A stretch of 64,000 nucleotides of DNA from Microbacterium oleivorans (GCF_001644225.1 NZ_LSTV01000003.1:62001-126000), one strand, 5' to 3'. Positions 1 to 9,468 are shown, numbered from the stretch's first letter. Program-made: numbers and translations. Notes: generated by a model from the sequence alone, not told the origin.

Positions 1-2590
1 CCCCCGAGCCCGGGTCGCCGGCCTCGGCGAATCCGTCCGCGGCCTGGAGGGCGGTCGCCACGGCCTCCTCCGTGCGCTCGCGGCCGGCCAGCAGGCGCGC
101 GCGCGTGTCGAGCACGTCGGCGACGTACCAGTGCGCCTCGTTGGCCCGGCCGAGCGCCAGCGCCTGGTCGATCACGTCGGAGGCGTCCTCGTCGCCGCGC
201 TGCATCTTGGCCTGCGCGAGCAGGTGCAGCGCCTCGGCGAGCACGCCGACCTGGTCCTCGCGGTCCCGGATCAGACCGATCGCGGTGTCGAACGCTAGCA
301 CGGCGTCGTCGAACTCCCCGAAGTTGCCGAGGTGCCGGCCCTGCTGCACGAGCGCCTGCGCCTGGCCCTCGGCCTCGCCGGCCTCCTCGTGCAGATCGGC
401 CGCGAAGCCCCACGCCCCCACGGCGTTGCCGTAGTCGCGCGCCCCCTCGTAGGCGCGGGCGAGCAGGGCGACGGTGATCGCGCGGGACCCCGCGGGGACC
501 TCGGCGGCGGTCTCCTCCTGCAGCGCCTCGTGGAGGGCATCGAGGGCCTCCTGCGACATGTCCGCGGCGAGGAGCGCGCGGCCGAGCCGGTAGCGGGTCT
601 CGGCGGTCGAGGCGCCCGCGGACTCGAACCGCTCCGCCGCCGACCGGTACCGACCCGCCGCGAGCGACGCCGAGCCGGCATCCTCGTGCAGGGCTCCCGC
701 GAGCAGGAACGCCTCGCCGACGCGCAGGTCGTCGGCGCCGACCGACAGCAGAAGTCGCACGGTCTCGTCGGCGTCGGCGGCGCCGGACTCGAACTCCCCG
801 GCACCGCCCTGCAGACGCGCGCGGGCGGCGAGCACGCGGGCGCGGCGCCCATCGCTCAGCGGCGCGGCCAACAGCTCGGCCACGACCTCACGCGCCTCGT
901 CGAAGAGCGAAGCGGATGCCGCGGCATCCACCTCCAGCACCTGCGCGCCCTGCGCGCGGACCGGGTCCCCCGCCTCGGCGAACAAGCGGGCAGCGGTGCG
1001 GGCGTCCTCGCGCGCCTCGGCGAAGCCCCCCTCATACAGCCGCGCGACGCCGAGCGTCTGGAGCAGGTCCGCCCGCACGTCGGCGGGCGCGTCGGCCGCG
1101 GCGGCGACCTCGGCGCGCAGCAGGTCGCCCGCCTCGGCGAGGTCCCTGCCGAACAGGACCAGCCCCAGGCGGTCCTCGAGCTCGGCCTGCGCCGCGTGTC
1201 CCGCTTCGTGCAGCGCGGCGATCCGCTCGGGCAGGAACGCCTCCGCCTCGTCCAGCCGGTCGGTCGCGACGAGGCCGCCCAGCAGGTGCGACGACAGCGT
1301 CACGCGCTCGGCGGGCGCGGCATCCGTCAGCAGCTCGCGCAGCGGGGCGATCGCGGCAGACGATCCGACCTGCGCAAGCGCGACGGCCCGCGCGAGCCGC
1401 TCCTCGCGGGTCACGGCGGGGGCGGGGGTCGCGACGGCCGAGAAGTCGTGCGTGCGGATCGGGACGTCGTACCGCTCGGCGCCGGTCTCGCGCAGTCGCT
1501 CGAGGTTCCGGGTGTGGGCGTCGGTGCCGTTGCGGCGGTCGAACGCGGCGGCGATGTCGCCGGCGGCCCGCCAGGCGGTCGCGGCGAGCTCATAGACGCG
1601 CCACGGCCTGTCATGCGCGCCGAAGACCGGCACGAGCGCGTCGGCGTCGGACCCCCGCACGGTGAGCTCGGGGTGCCCCGCGGCCGCGACGGCGTCGAGT
1701 GCCAGGGCGAAGGCGCCCAGGGCCGTCGCGTGCGCGTCGGCGTTGAGGCCGTCGTGGACGAGCCAGGGGAGGTGGCGTTCGACGAGGGCGAGGGCGCGGG
1801 CCTCGTTGCCGGTGACGGCGCAGAACACGACGTTCTTCGCGACGATCGCGAGGTTGTCGGGGTTGTCCTTCGCGAGCCGGTAGCTCCGCAGGTGCGCCGT
1901 CCGGGCGTCGTCGAACATGCCGGCGCGCAGGTAGGGGAGGAGGATGCGCGAGAGGGCGTGCTCGGGCTCCTCGCCGCACGAGAAACCGTTCTCGATCATC
2001 TCGCCGACGAGCCGGATGGCGTCGTCCTCGCGACCGGTCTCGATGAAGAACCCGGCGAACTGGCTGCGCACGCACGCGTCGCAGTGGCTGTAGTCGTCGC
2101 GCGGCGTCGCCTCGAGCCGGCGCTGCAGGTCGGTCGCCTCCTCCAGGCGCCCCGCGGCCCAGGCATCCTCGAAACGGGCCATCAGCACCCCGCTGGGGCC
2201 GATGCCGGCGCGCTCGTAGTGCGCCTCCATGTCGTCGAGCACCGCCGCGATCTGATCGAGCGAGAACTCCGGCGACCCGCCGAGCGCGCTCGCCATCCAC
2301 TTGTACTGCCAGAGCAGGTCGCCGGCGGGTTCGACCGTCGCGGGGAAGCCCTCGGGGTCGGCGTCGTGATGGGCGAGGCACCACGCGAAGGAGGTCAGCA
2401 TGAGGTCGGTGTCACCGCTCATGTTGGCGCTCGAGGTCTGCCGCAGCCGCGCCTCGTACTCGAGCCGCTCGTCGCCGCTCTCCTGCGCCAGCGCGACCGC
2501 CTGCGCGACGAGGGCCTGCTCCTGCGGTCCCCACGGCGTGTTGTCGATCTCGTCGAAGAGGGATCGGATGCGGGTGGCGTGACCGGTCAT
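1..2590 (-). CDS. TPR-like helical-repeat protein, partial (3' end off the window)
   Basis: An open frame runs from the ATG at 2590 to the window edge, giving about 863 codons; the C-terminus is missing. The start overlaps the stop of the HSP90-family gene as ATGA (2587-2590), so the two are almost certainly co-translated. The protein begins MTGHATRIRSLFDEID and is rich in Ala, Leu, Glu and Arg. Many helix-turn-helix stretches of about 34-40 residues resemble tetratricopeptide repeats, for example around ARLYEGGFAEAREDARTAAR, RLGRALLAADMSQEALDALH and GNFGEFDDAVLAFDTAIGLI. No enzymatic motif, signal peptide or membrane segment is visible. The likely role is a scaffold or co-chaperone for the upstream HSP90 homologue; that is inference from the overlap and the repeat type. 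Three antisense frames stay open for long stretches here but look like GC-driven shadows. Confidence 0.85.
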   Translation of the reverse strand, partial: MTGHATRIRSLFDEIDNTPWGPQEQALVAQAVALAQESGDERLEYEARLRQTSSANMSGDTDLMLTSFAWCLAHHDADPEGFPATVEPAGDLLWQYKWMASALGGSPEFSLDQIAAVLDDMEAHYERAGIGPSGVLMARFEDAWAAGRLEEATDLQRRLEATPRDDYSHCDACVRSQFAGFFIETGREDDAIRLVGEMIENGFSCGEEPEHALSRILLPYLRAGMFDDARTAHLRSYRLAKDNPDNLAIVAKNVVFCAVTGNEARALALVERHLPWLVHDGLNADAHATALGAFALALDAVAAAGHPELTVRGSDADALVPVFGAHDRPWRVYELAATAWRAAGDIAAAFDRRNGTDAHTRNLERLRETGAERYDVPIRTHDFSAVATPAPAVTREERLARAVALAQVGSSAAIAPLRELLTDAAPAERVTLSSHLLGGLVATDRLDEAEAFLPERIAALHEAGHAAQAELEDRLGLVLFGRDLAEAGDLLRAEVAAAADAPADVRADLLQTLGVARLYEGGFAEAREDARTAARLFAEAGDPVRAQGAQVLEVDAAASASLFDEAREVVAELLAAPLSDGRRARVLAARARLQGGAGEFESGAADADETVRLLLSVGADDLRVGEAFLLAGALHEDAGSASLAAGRYRSAAERFESAGASTAETRYRLGRALLAADMSQEALDALHEALQEETAAEVPAGSRAITVALLARAYEGARDYGNAVGAWGFAADLHEEAGEAEGQAQALVQQGRHLGNFGEFDDAVLAFDTAIGLIRDREDQVGVLAEALHLLAQAKMQRGDEDASDVIDQALALGRANEAHWYVADVLDTRARLLAGRERTEEAVATALQAADGFAEAGDPGSG

Positions 2591-4407
2591 GAGGCTCCTT
2601 CTGTCGCGGGCGGGGTGTCGGAGTCGATCGCGCGGTCGACGAGCTCGGACAGCGCCGTCGACATGAGGGCGCGGTCGTCGGGTCCGAGGGGATGGTGCCC
2701 GGCGAGCAGCGACTGCACGTAGAGCAGCTGCACACTGAGGTCGAACACGCGGCCCGGTGCGGTCGCCGCGAGCCGGCGGATCACCGGGTTGGTCCAGTTG
2801 AGGCAGAGCCGCGCCGCGGGCTCGTCGGCCCCGCGGCCGCCCGAGACGACGCTCGCGGCGCGGTCGAGGACGCCGCTCCACAGGGCGCCTCCGGCGCTCC
2901 GGGCCCGTCCGCGGTCGAGCGCGCGGAGGACCTCGGGATCGGCCACGAACAGCCCCGGCAGCTCAGGCCGGTCGAAGCTCCGGACGGCCACGTCGACATC
3001 GGTCAGCGCTGCGCGGGCGCGGTCCTCGAGGCCGGTCGCGGCGGCGCGATCGTCGAGCGGGGCGAGATCGAGCCGGTCGATCTCGCCGACGACGTCCACC
3101 CGCTCCACCTCGACCCCGGGGAACAGCTCCGGGATGCGGCGGACGAGGTCGGCGTCGTAGAGGTAGCCGCCGTTGACGAGCACCCCGCCCGACGCGGTCA
3201 TGCTGGCCACCTGCCGGAACTCGTCGACCGTCTCGGCGTAGCGCACGACCGGGAACCGGCTGGCCAGCTCCTCGATCCGCAGCCGCCCCGCGGTCGTCTC
3301 GACCGAGAGCCAGCGCACGATGAAGCGGGCGAGCTCGTCATCGTGACGGACGAGGGATTTGAGGGCGACCTCGTGGATCGACACGAACTGCGAGAGCCGC
3401 ACCGGGTCCTGCAGCGCGAGCTCGAGGATCCAGCGCCGGATCGCCTCGCCGATCTCCTGCCGCGTCTGCTCCAGCGCGTCGTCGTCGACGAGGGACTCGC
3501 GACTGGCCGTCGGATGCAGCGACCCCGAGTCCACGACGGCGCGCGTGAAGAACGCCCACGCGGGCAGCAGGTCGTCGGCGCGTTCGGTCAGCAGCATCCG
3601 CCGCAGGTAGACGCGGGTGCTCTGCCGTGCGGTGGACGGAGGGGCGAAGGGCAGGACGAAGGCCACCCCGCGGGTCTGCGTGCCCGGCACGTGGAGGGGG
3701 ATGGCATCGAGCGGCTCCGCACCGATGAGCTCGCGCCCGTAGGCGAGGAGGCGCTCGAGGTCGCCGTCGAGGAACGGCGCCGGCTCGGTGACGGTCGTCT
3801 CGCCGCCGCCGGGGAGGTCGACCACGACGGCGTGGGGCAGGTAGCGCCCGAACGTCTCGGCGAGGTCGAGGACGGTGCTCGTCTCGAGCAGCGACCGCGT
3901 GTCGGCGCGCGGGGTCAGGTGCACGCTCGTCCCGACGGGGAGGTCGCCGGCGTACGGCGACACCGTGAAGGTGCCGTCGGCGTGGCCGGTCCATTCCACG
4001 GCGCCGCCCCCCGCGGCGCTGCGCGAACGGATGACGATCGTGTCGCACACCATGAAGCACGACAGCATCCCGATGCCGAACTGGCCGAGGAAGTCGCCAC
4101 GCGGAAGATCGAAGATGTCGCGCTTCGAGCTGCGTCCCACCGTCGCGAGCAGATCCGCGACCTCGGCCTCGGTGAGCCCGATGCCGTCGTCGCGCAGGAC
4201 GAACTCGTCCGACGCGGCACTCACGGGCGTGATCCGGATGCGGCCGCCCCCGCCGTCGAGCGCACGTCGAGCGGCGATCGCGTCGACGGCGTTCTGGAGG
4301 AGTTCGCGCAGGAACACGCGCGGGCTCGAATAGATGTGGCGACTGAGGAGGTCGATGACACCCCGGAGGTCGACCTGGAACTGGTGGGCGGCGGAACTGT
4401 CGGTCAC
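2587..4407 (-). CDS. HSP90-family ATPase (divergent HtpG-like chaperone)
   Basis: Predicted 606-residue protein with the GHKL ATP-binding fold of HSP90. It has the N-box ELLQNAVDA (about residues 35-43, with the catalytic Glu and Mg-binding Asn), DDGIGL (73-78), the lid glycines LGQFGIGML (107-115), and SRESLVDD in the middle domain, which matches the conserved catalytic Arg segment. The length is near that of E. coli HtpG (about 624), but sequence outside the motifs is divergent. The C-terminus ends in an Asp/Pro/Ala-rich tail with no MEEVD. An ATG at 4419 is in frame, but AGGAG (4416-4412) lies just upstream of the GTG at 4407, which I prefer. The downstream TPR-like gene overlaps its stop. 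It is probably a cytoplasmic chaperone with a dedicated partner; clients are unknown. Confidence 0.9.
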   Translation of the reverse strand: MTDSSAAHQFQVDLRGVIDLLSRHIYSSPRVFLRELLQNAVDAIAARRALDGGGGRIRITPVSAASDEFVLRDDGIGLTEAEVADLLATVGRSSKRDIFDLPRGDFLGQFGIGMLSCFMVCDTIVIRSRSAAGGGAVEWTGHADGTFTVSPYAGDLPVGTSVHLTPRADTRSLLETSTVLDLAETFGRYLPHAVVVDLPGGGETTVTEPAPFLDGDLERLLAYGRELIGAEPLDAIPLHVPGTQTRGVAFVLPFAPPSTARQSTRVYLRRMLLTERADDLLPAWAFFTRAVVDSGSLHPTASRESLVDDDALEQTRQEIGEAIRRWILELALQDPVRLSQFVSIHEVALKSLVRHDDELARFIVRWLSVETTAGRLRIEELASRFPVVRYAETVDEFRQVASMTASGGVLVNGGYLYDADLVRRIPELFPGVEVERVDVVGEIDRLDLAPLDDRAAATGLEDRARAALTDVDVAVRSFDRPELPGLFVADPEVLRALDRGRARSAGGALWSGVLDRAASVVSGGRGADEPAARLCLNWTNPVIRRLAATAPGRVFDLSVQLLYVQSLLAGHHPLGPDDRALMSTALSELVDRAIDSDTPPATEGAS

Positions 4408-4538
4408 CGGGCTCCTCATGATCGTCCGTGCGCCGGACCCCCTCCGGCGCTGCCGCGACAGGACGGCCGGACAAGCCTAGCGAGGCCCCTCCGGGAGGGG
4501 CGGGATGCCGCGCGTTCGCCAGCCCGCGAGGCATGCCG

Positions 4539-4544
4539 TATGCT
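4539..4544 (+). promoter_or_regulatory. Candidate -10 element for tRNA-Trp
   Basis: TATGCT lies about 80 bases before the tRNA, with a weak TTCGCC 18 bases upstream. The rest of 4420-4622 holds no convincing gene. Confidence 0.3.
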
Positions 4545-4622
4545 TGTGCGCGCAGTTGTCTGCATTCTTTTGCCGTGCCCATGGGGTCGGCGAGGATGTG
4601 GATTCCCGGGTCGCAAGACCTT

Positions 4623-4695
<73 letters not shown>

Positions 4696-4739
4696 CGCGT
4701 CAGCGTCAGCTGACTCGAACCGAGCAACAGGTGGGTTGA

Positions 4740-5006
4740 ATGGTCCAGGATGAGCCGAACGGCGAGGTCGTCGCTGCCAGCAGCGGCGCCACCCGTGAGA
4801 AGAAGCTCAACTTCTTCCAGCGGATCGCCCTCTTCATCCGTCAGGTGATCGCCGAACTCCGCAAGGTCGTCACGCCGACCCGGCAGGAGCTCGTCAAGTT
4901 CACGCTCGTGGTCCTCGGATTCGTCGTCGTCGTGATGGCGATCGTCTACGGGCTCGACCTGCTCTTCACCTGGGTCACGGACATCGTCTTCGACGTGCCG
5001 AGCTGA
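4740..5006 (+). CDS. secE: Preprotein translocase subunit SecE
   Basis: An 88-residue single-span membrane protein that clamps the SecY channel in the Sec translocase. It has a hydrophilic N-terminus, the conserved amphipathic segment FFQRIALFIRQVIAELRKVV with TPTRQEL just after it (about residues 25-50), and one transmembrane helix (about 53-75). The length is typical for actinobacteria, which carry the short one-helix form. AGGTGGG precedes the ATG. It sits between tRNA-Trp and nusG, as in most bacteria. Confidence 0.97.
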   Translation: MVQDEPNGEVVAASSGATREKKLNFFQRIALFIRQVIAELRKVVTPTRQELVKFTLVVLGFVVVVMAIVYGLDLLFTWVTDIVFDVPS

Positions 5007-5113
5007 CGAACGGACGACCATCCGTCGCGGTGACGGACGGCATCCCGGACCACGGGATCACCCGCCGACGCGCCGCTGAACACCGAAGCCGAACCTGCAG
5101 GGAAGTGAATGAC

Positions 5114-6124
5114 GTGACCGAAAGATATGTCGACGACGCCGACTGGTCGACCGCCGCGGAGCAGTCCAGCGAGGACGACGAGGCCCAGGAGGGCAACGTC
5201 CTGGCCGACCAGGAGCGTTCCGCCGAGTCCGCCGAGCACGCCGCCCTGCACATCGAGGACGACGAGTCCTCCGATGACGAGCCCACGGGAGAGGACGCCG
5301 TCGTGATCGAAGACCCCGAGGCCGACCGCATCGTGAACGACGCGCTCGAGATCGACCAGGCCGACGAGGCCGAGGCCGCCGCCGAGGTGCTGACCGAGTC
5401 GCTCGCCGACGAGGAGGCCGAGCGCGCTGCGGCCGCCGCCGACGAGGTCGCCCCCTACGACGGTCCCGAACTCGGCGACGACGAGGACGAGGACGAGACC
5501 CCCGAGGACCCGTACGAGGCGTTCCGTCAGGAGCTGCGCTCCCTCGAGGGCAAGTGGTACGTCATCCACTCCTACGCCGGCTTCGAGCGCAAGGTGAAGG
5601 CCAACATCGAGCAGCGCAAGTCGACGCTCGAGGTCGAGGATGACATCTACCAGGTCGAGGTCCCCATGGAGGACGTCGTCGAGATCAAGAACGGCCAGCG
5701 CAAGATGGTCAACCGCGTGCGGATCCCCGGCTACGTGCTGGTCCGCATGGAGCTCAACGAGGACACCTGGTCGGTCGTGCGTCACACGCCCGGTGTCACC
5801 GGCTTCGTCGGCAACGCCCACAACCCCACGCCGCTGCGCTTCGAAGAGGCCTTCAACATGCTGAAGCCCCTCGTCGAGGCCAAGGAGGTCGCCCCCGCCA
5901 AGGCCGGTGCCGCCAAGGGCTCCGCCACGCAGGCGCGCTCGGTCGTCACCGAGGTCGACTTCGAGATCGGCGAGACGATCACGATCAAGGAGGGTTCGTT
6001 CGCGGGCCTGCCCGGATCGATCTCCGAGATCAAGCCCGAGAGCGGCAAGCTCACGGTCCTCGTCTCGCTCTTCGAGCGCGAGACGCCGGTCGAGCTCAGC
6101 TTCGACCAGGTCACCAAGCAGTAA
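5114..6124 (+). CDS. nusG: Transcription antitermination/termination factor NusG
   Basis: Binds RNA polymerase and couples elongation to Rho and to translation. From the GTG at 5114 the product is 336 residues. The first ~140 residues are a strongly acidic, low-complexity extension typical of actinobacterial NusG. The NGN domain follows (WYVIHSYAGFERKVKANIEQ from about residue 145, with the conserved PGYVLVRM and TPGVTGFVG). The KOW domain is at the C-terminus (GETITIKEGSFAGLPGSISE). The frame is open further upstream to 5030, but AGGGAAG (5099-5105) fits the GTG at 5114 and gives the usual N-terminus MTERYVDDADW. Likely co-transcribed with secE; a terminator follows. Confidence 0.97.
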   Translation: MTERYVDDADWSTAAEQSSEDDEAQEGNVLADQERSAESAEHAALHIEDDESSDDEPTGEDAVVIEDPEADRIVNDALEIDQADEAEAAAEVLTESLADEEAERAAAAADEVAPYDGPELGDDEDEDETPEDPYEAFRQELRSLEGKWYVIHSYAGFERKVKANIEQRKSTLEVEDDIYQVEVPMEDVVEIKNGQRKMVNRVRIPGYVLVRMELNEDTWSVVRHTPGVTGFVGNAHNPTPLRFEEAFNMLKPLVEAKEVAPAKAGAAKGSATQARSVVTEVDFEIGETITIKEGSFAGLPGSISEIKPESGKLTVLVSLFERETPVELSFDQVTKQ

Positions 6125-6145
6125 GCGCCGCACCGCGCGACGCGA

Positions 6146-6170
6146 GGGCCCCGCTCCGGCGGGGCCTTCG
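6146..6170 (+). terminator. Terminator after nusG
   Basis: Stem GGCCCCG (6147-6153) pairs with CGGGGCC (6160-6166), followed by TTCG rather than a clean U run. It separates secE-nusG from rplKA. Confidence 0.7.
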
Positions 6171-6198
6171 CCGTGCTGCCGGAGGATGCCGGATGCGG

Positions 6199-6204
6199 TA
6201 GACT
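6199..6204 (+). promoter_or_regulatory. Candidate -10 element for rplK-rplA
   Basis: TAGACT in the context GCGGTAGACTCATG, about 110 bases before rplK. No good -35 is visible. It leaves a leader of about 100 nt, which could carry L1/L11 feedback control. Confidence 0.5.
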
Positions 6205-6312
6205 CATGTGGTTTGTGTGTCGCTTCGTCGCGCGCACGGACACCACCACGACCCGGAACCGCCGGGACCGTGGGAGAACGGGGCATCCGTCCCGCTCGTG
6301 AAAGGAAGAGGA

Positions 6313-6744
6313 ATGGCACCGAAGAAGAAGGTGACCGGCCTGATCAAGCTTCAGATCAACGCCGGTGCCGCCAACCCGGCGCCGCCGATCGGCCCCGCGC
6401 TCGGTCAGCATGGCGTCAACATCATGGAGTTCTGCAAGGCGTACAACGCCGCGACCGAGTCGCAGCGCGGCAACGTCATCCCCGTCGAGATCACCGTCTA
6501 CGAGGACCGCAGCTTCACCTTCGTCCTGAAGACCCCGCCCGCCGCGGAGCTCATCAAGAAGGCCGCCGGCGTCGCGAAGGGGTCGAAGACCCCGCACACC
6601 GTCAAGGTCGCGAAGCTCACGAAGGACCAGGTCCGTCAGATCGCCGAGACCAAGATGCCCGACCTGAACGCGAACGACATCGAGGCCGCCTCGCTGATCA
6701 TCGCCGGCACCGCCCGCTCCATGGGCATCACGGTCGAGGACTGA
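6313..6744 (+). CDS. rplK: 50S ribosomal protein L11
   Basis: A 143-residue L11, part of the GTPase-associated centre of the large subunit. It starts [18 protein letters not shown] and contains the hallmark [20 protein letters not shown]; the C-terminal rRNA-binding domain ends at [18 protein letters not shown] lies directly before the ATG at 6313. The frame extends upstream to 6208, but that part lies in the leader and is not L11-like. rplA follows after 13 bases, forming the usual rplK-rplA operon. Confidence 0.98.
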   Translation: MAPKKKVTGLIKLQINAGAANPAPPIGPALGQHGVNIMEFCKAYNAATESQRGNVIPVEITVYEDRSFTFVLKTPPAAELIKKAAGVAKGSKTPHTVKVAKLTKDQVRQIAETKMPDLNANDIEAASLIIAGTARSMGITVED

Positions 6745-6757
6745 GGGGAAGAACATC

Positions 6758-7447
6758 ATGGCTAAGTCCAAGGCTTACGAAGCAGCAGCGGCGAAGATCG
6801 ACCGCTCCACGTTCTACTCCTCCGAGGAGGCTGTCGCCCTCGCGAAGGAGACCGGCTCCGCGAAGTTCGACTCGACCGTCGAGGTCGCGCTGAAGCTCGC
6901 CGTCGACCCGCGCAAGGCGGACCAGATGGTCCGTGGCACGGTCATCCTGCCCCACGGCACCGGCAAGACCGCCCGCGTCATCGTGTTCGCGACCGGTCCC
7001 GCCGCCGAAGCGGCCATCGCCGCGGGTGCGGACGAGGTCGGTGGCGCCGAGCTCATCGAGAAGGTCGCCGGTGGCTACACCGCGTTCGACTCGGCGGTCT
7101 CCACCCCCGAGCTCATGGGCCAGGTCGGTCGCCTCGGTAAGGTCCTCGGACCCCGCGGCCTCATGCCGAACCCGAAGACCGGCACCGTGACCCCCAACCC
7201 GGCCAAGGCCGTCGAGGAGATCAAGGGCGGAAAGATCGAGTTCCGCGTCGACAAGCACGCCAACGTCCACTTCGTGGTCGGCAAGGCGTCGTTCACGGCT
7301 GAGCAGCTCAACGAGAACTTCACCGCCGCTCTCGAAGAGATCGTGCGTCTGAAGCCCTCGAGCGCGAAGGGCCGCTACATCCAGAAGGGCGCCATCTCGA
7401 CCACGTTCGGTCCCGGCATCCCGCTGGACGTCAACGCTCTCGTCTGA
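6758..7447 (+). CDS. rplA: 50S ribosomal protein L1
   Basis: A 229-residue L1, the stalk protein near the E site and usual translational repressor of the rplKA operon. It contains the conserved [17 protein letters not shown] and the C-terminal [16 protein letters not shown]. The start follows GAGGGGAAG. A very strong terminator follows at 7461-7490, so rplJ-rplL, about 17 kb away, is a separate unit. Confidence 0.98.
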   Translation: MAKSKAYEAAAAKIDRSTFYSSEEAVALAKETGSAKFDSTVEVALKLAVDPRKADQMVRGTVILPHGTGKTARVIVFATGPAAEAAIAAGADEVGGAELIEKVAGGYTAFDSAVSTPELMGQVGRLGKVLGPRGLMPNPKTGTVTPNPAKAVEEIKGGKIEFRVDKHANVHFVVGKASFTAEQLNENFTAALEEIVRLKPSSAKGRYIQKGAISTTFGPGIPLDVNALV

Positions 7448-7460
7448 GATCACTGACCGT

Positions 7461-7490
7461 ACGGGGCTCCACCTTCGGGTGGGGCCCCGT
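7461..7490 (+). terminator. Terminator of rplK-rplA
   Basis: A 13-bp stem from ACGGGGCTCCACC (7461-7473) to GGTGGGGCCCCGT (7478-7490), with one G-U pair, closed by a TTCG tetraloop. Confidence 0.9.
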
Positions 7491-7508
7491 CGTCGTTCCC
7501 GCCCTTGG

Positions 7509-7514
7509 TAGCGT
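7509..7514 (+). promoter_or_regulatory. -10 element, leaderless start
   Basis: TAGCGT followed by exactly 6 bases and then the GTG at 7521, with no ribosome binding site. Confidence 0.5.
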
Positions 7515-7520
7515 CGGGGC

Positions 7521-8561
7521 GTGACCGGTGATCTGCAGTCCCTCCTCGGCATCGAGGCCCCGATCTTCCTCGGCCCGTTCGGCGGGCTCTCGTCGGTCGC
7601 GCTGACGGCGAGCGTGAGCGACTGCGGCGGCCTCGGATCCTTCGGACTTTACGGCTACTCGGGCGACCGGATCCGCGACACCGCGACCGCGCTGCGCGCC
7701 GTGACCGGCCGACCCTTCGCCCTGAACCTCTGGCTGCCGACGGGGGACGAGGTTCGCCCCGACGAGGTCGACCTGACGGCGGCGCGCGACGCCGTCGCTC
7801 CGCTGTTCGAGGCAGCGGGTGTCGAGCCGCCGTCACTGCCCGCATCCTTCCTCCCTCCCCTGTCGGAGCAGCTCGACGCGGTGTGGGATGCCGCGCCCGC
7901 CGTCCTGAGCGTCGTGTTCGGGGTGCCCGCGCCGGAGATCGTCGCCGAGGCGCATCGTCGCGGCATCCGCGTCATCGGCACTGCGACCTCCGTCGCCGAG
8001 GCCGTCGCGCTGGAAGAGGGCGGCGTCGACGCGGTCGTCGCGAGCGGTGCCGAGGCGGCCGGTCACCGGGTGAGCTTCCTGCGACGGGCCGAGGAGTCCC
8101 TCGTGGGGACGTTCGCCCTCGTGCCGCAGGTCGTCGACGCCGTCGACGTCCCGGTGATCGCCGCGGGCGGCGTGGCCGACCGTCGGGGTGTCGCGGCGGC
8201 TTTCGCGCTCGGCGCCGCGGGCGTGCAGGTGGGGAGTGCGTTCCTGCGGACGCGGCAGTCGGCGGCGGCCGAGGCGCACCGAGGCGCACTCGCGGCGGCG
8301 GCGGACACCGACACCGTGCTGACGCGGGCGATGAGCGGGCGCCTGGCCCGCGGCATCCCGAATCGAGCGGTGCGGACGATCGAGGACGGCGGGGCGATTG
8401 CGCCGTTCCCGGCGCAGAACTGGCTGACCGGGGCGTTCCGCTCCGCGGCGGCACAGGACGGCGACCTCGTCTCGCTGTGGGCGGGTCAGGCGGCCGGCCT
8501 GTCGCGGTCGGACGACGCCGCGGCGGTGTTCGCGGAGCTGGTCCGCGGGCTGCCGCGCTGA
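7521..8561 (+). CDS. Nitronate monooxygenase-like FMN protein
   Basis: A 346-residue TIM-barrel flavoprotein of the 2-nitropropane dioxygenase/nitronate monooxygenase family, which oxidises alkyl nitronates using FMN and O2. It has the N-terminal APIFLGPFGGLSS, the SGAEAAGHRVSF segment (a variant of the family GxEAGGH motif with the His expected at the active site), and PVIAAGGVADRRGVAAAFA for the flavin phosphate, followed by GVQVGSAFLRT. The GTG start lacks a Shine-Dalgarno and is preceded by a -10 at 7509, so it is probably leaderless. It stands alone between rplA and the cystine importer. The physiological substrate cannot be told from sequence. Confidence 0.85.
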   Translation: MTGDLQSLLGIEAPIFLGPFGGLSSVALTASVSDCGGLGSFGLYGYSGDRIRDTATALRAVTGRPFALNLWLPTGDEVRPDEVDLTAARDAVAPLFEAAGVEPPSLPASFLPPLSEQLDAVWDAAPAVLSVVFGVPAPEIVAEAHRRGIRVIGTATSVAEAVALEEGGVDAVVASGAEAAGHRVSFLRRAEESLVGTFALVPQVVDAVDVPVIAAGGVADRRGVAAAFALGAAGVQVGSAFLRTRQSAAAEAHRGALAAAADTDTVLTRAMSGRLARGIPNRAVRTIEDGGAIAPFPAQNWLTGAFRSAAAQDGDLVSLWAGQAAGLSRSDDAAAVFAELVRGLPR

Positions 8562-8673
8562 CACAGTCCGTCACCCGGGGAAGATCTCGGGCCGCTGCGT
8601 GTTGTACTGAAGGGCCGCGCCGGCCACCGCTGCTGCGCGACCGCATCCCGGCACCCCCTCACCAAGGAGACCC

Positions 8674-9468
8674 ATGTCCCGTCGTACCGCTGCCCTCGGA
8701 GCCCTCGCCCTTAGCACCGTCCTGGCGCTGACCGCCTGCTCCACGAGTTCGGGGCAGCCCGGTGCTGGCGGCGAGGACCTCGGTCTCGCCAAGGCGGGCA
8801 CGCTCACGGTCGCGACCGAGGGCACCTACCGCCCGTTCACGTACCACGACGAGACCGGCAAGCTCGTCGGCTACGACGTCGAGATCATCGAGGCCGTCGC
8901 CGAGAAGCTCGACCTGAAGGTCGAGTTCCAGGAGACCCAGTGGGACGGCATCTTCGCCGGTCTCGATGCGGGCCGCGTCGACGTCATCGCCAACCAGGTC
9001 TCGATCAACCCCGAGCGCGAGGAGAAGTACCTCTTCAGCGAGCCGTACACCGTGTCGCCGAGCGTCGTCGTTGTGCAGGAGGGCGACGACTCGATCTCGA
9101 GCTTCGCCGACCTGAAGGGCAAGAAGACGGCGCAGTCGCTCACGAGCAACTTCTTCCAGCTCGCCGAGGAAGCCGGCGCCGACGTCACCCCGATTGAGGG
9201 CTGGGCCCAGGCCGTCGAGCTGCTGCGTCAGGGCCGCGTCGACGCGACCGTCAACGACAAGCTCACCTTCCTCGACTACGAGAAGACCAACGGACCCACG
9301 GGCCTGAAGATCGCGGCCGAGACCGACCCCGCCCAGAGCGCCGTCGTCGCCGCCAAGGACAAGACGGCGCTGATCGAGAAGATCGACGACGCGCTCGACG
9401 AGCTGCGCGAAGATGGAACCCTCGCGAAGATCAGCGAGACCTACTTCGGAGCCGACGTCACCGAGTGA
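8674..9468 (+). CDS. Amino-acid ABC importer, substrate-binding lipoprotein (L-cystine type)
   Basis: A 264-residue lipoprotein with signal peptide and lipobox LTAC (Cys about residue 22). The mature part is a type II binding protein (SBP family 3): GTLTVATEGTYRPFTYHD opens the fold, GYDVEIIEAVAEKLDLKVEF follows, and the hinge region lies near WDGIFAGLDAGRVDVIANQ. It is closest in character to cystine binders of the TcyA/FliY type, though specificity is inferred. CCAAGGAGA precedes the ATG. It is the first gene of a three-gene importer with the permease (9545) and ATPase (10200). A structured spacer separates it from the permease, which may allow more binding protein than membrane parts. Confidence 0.92.
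   Translation: MSRRTAALGALALSTVLALTACSTSSGQPGAGGEDLGLAKAGTLTVATEGTYRPFTYHDETGKLVGYDVEIIEAVAEKLDLKVEFQETQWDGIFAGLDAGRVDVIANQVSINPEREEKYLFSEPYTVSPSVVVVQEGDDSISSFADLKGKKTAQSLTSNFFQLAEEAGADVTPIEGWAQAVELLRQGRVDATVNDKLTFLDYEKTNGPTGLKIAAETDPAQSAVVAAKDKTALIEKIDDALDELREDGTLAKISETYFGADVTE

Noticed and set aside
332..2722. Long plus-strand open frame (about 800 codons) opposite the TPR-like gene
   Set aside because: It is antisense to a frame with a coupled start and coherent helical repeats. Its composition is Arg/Gly-rich with no domain, as expected for a GC-rich shadow frame.
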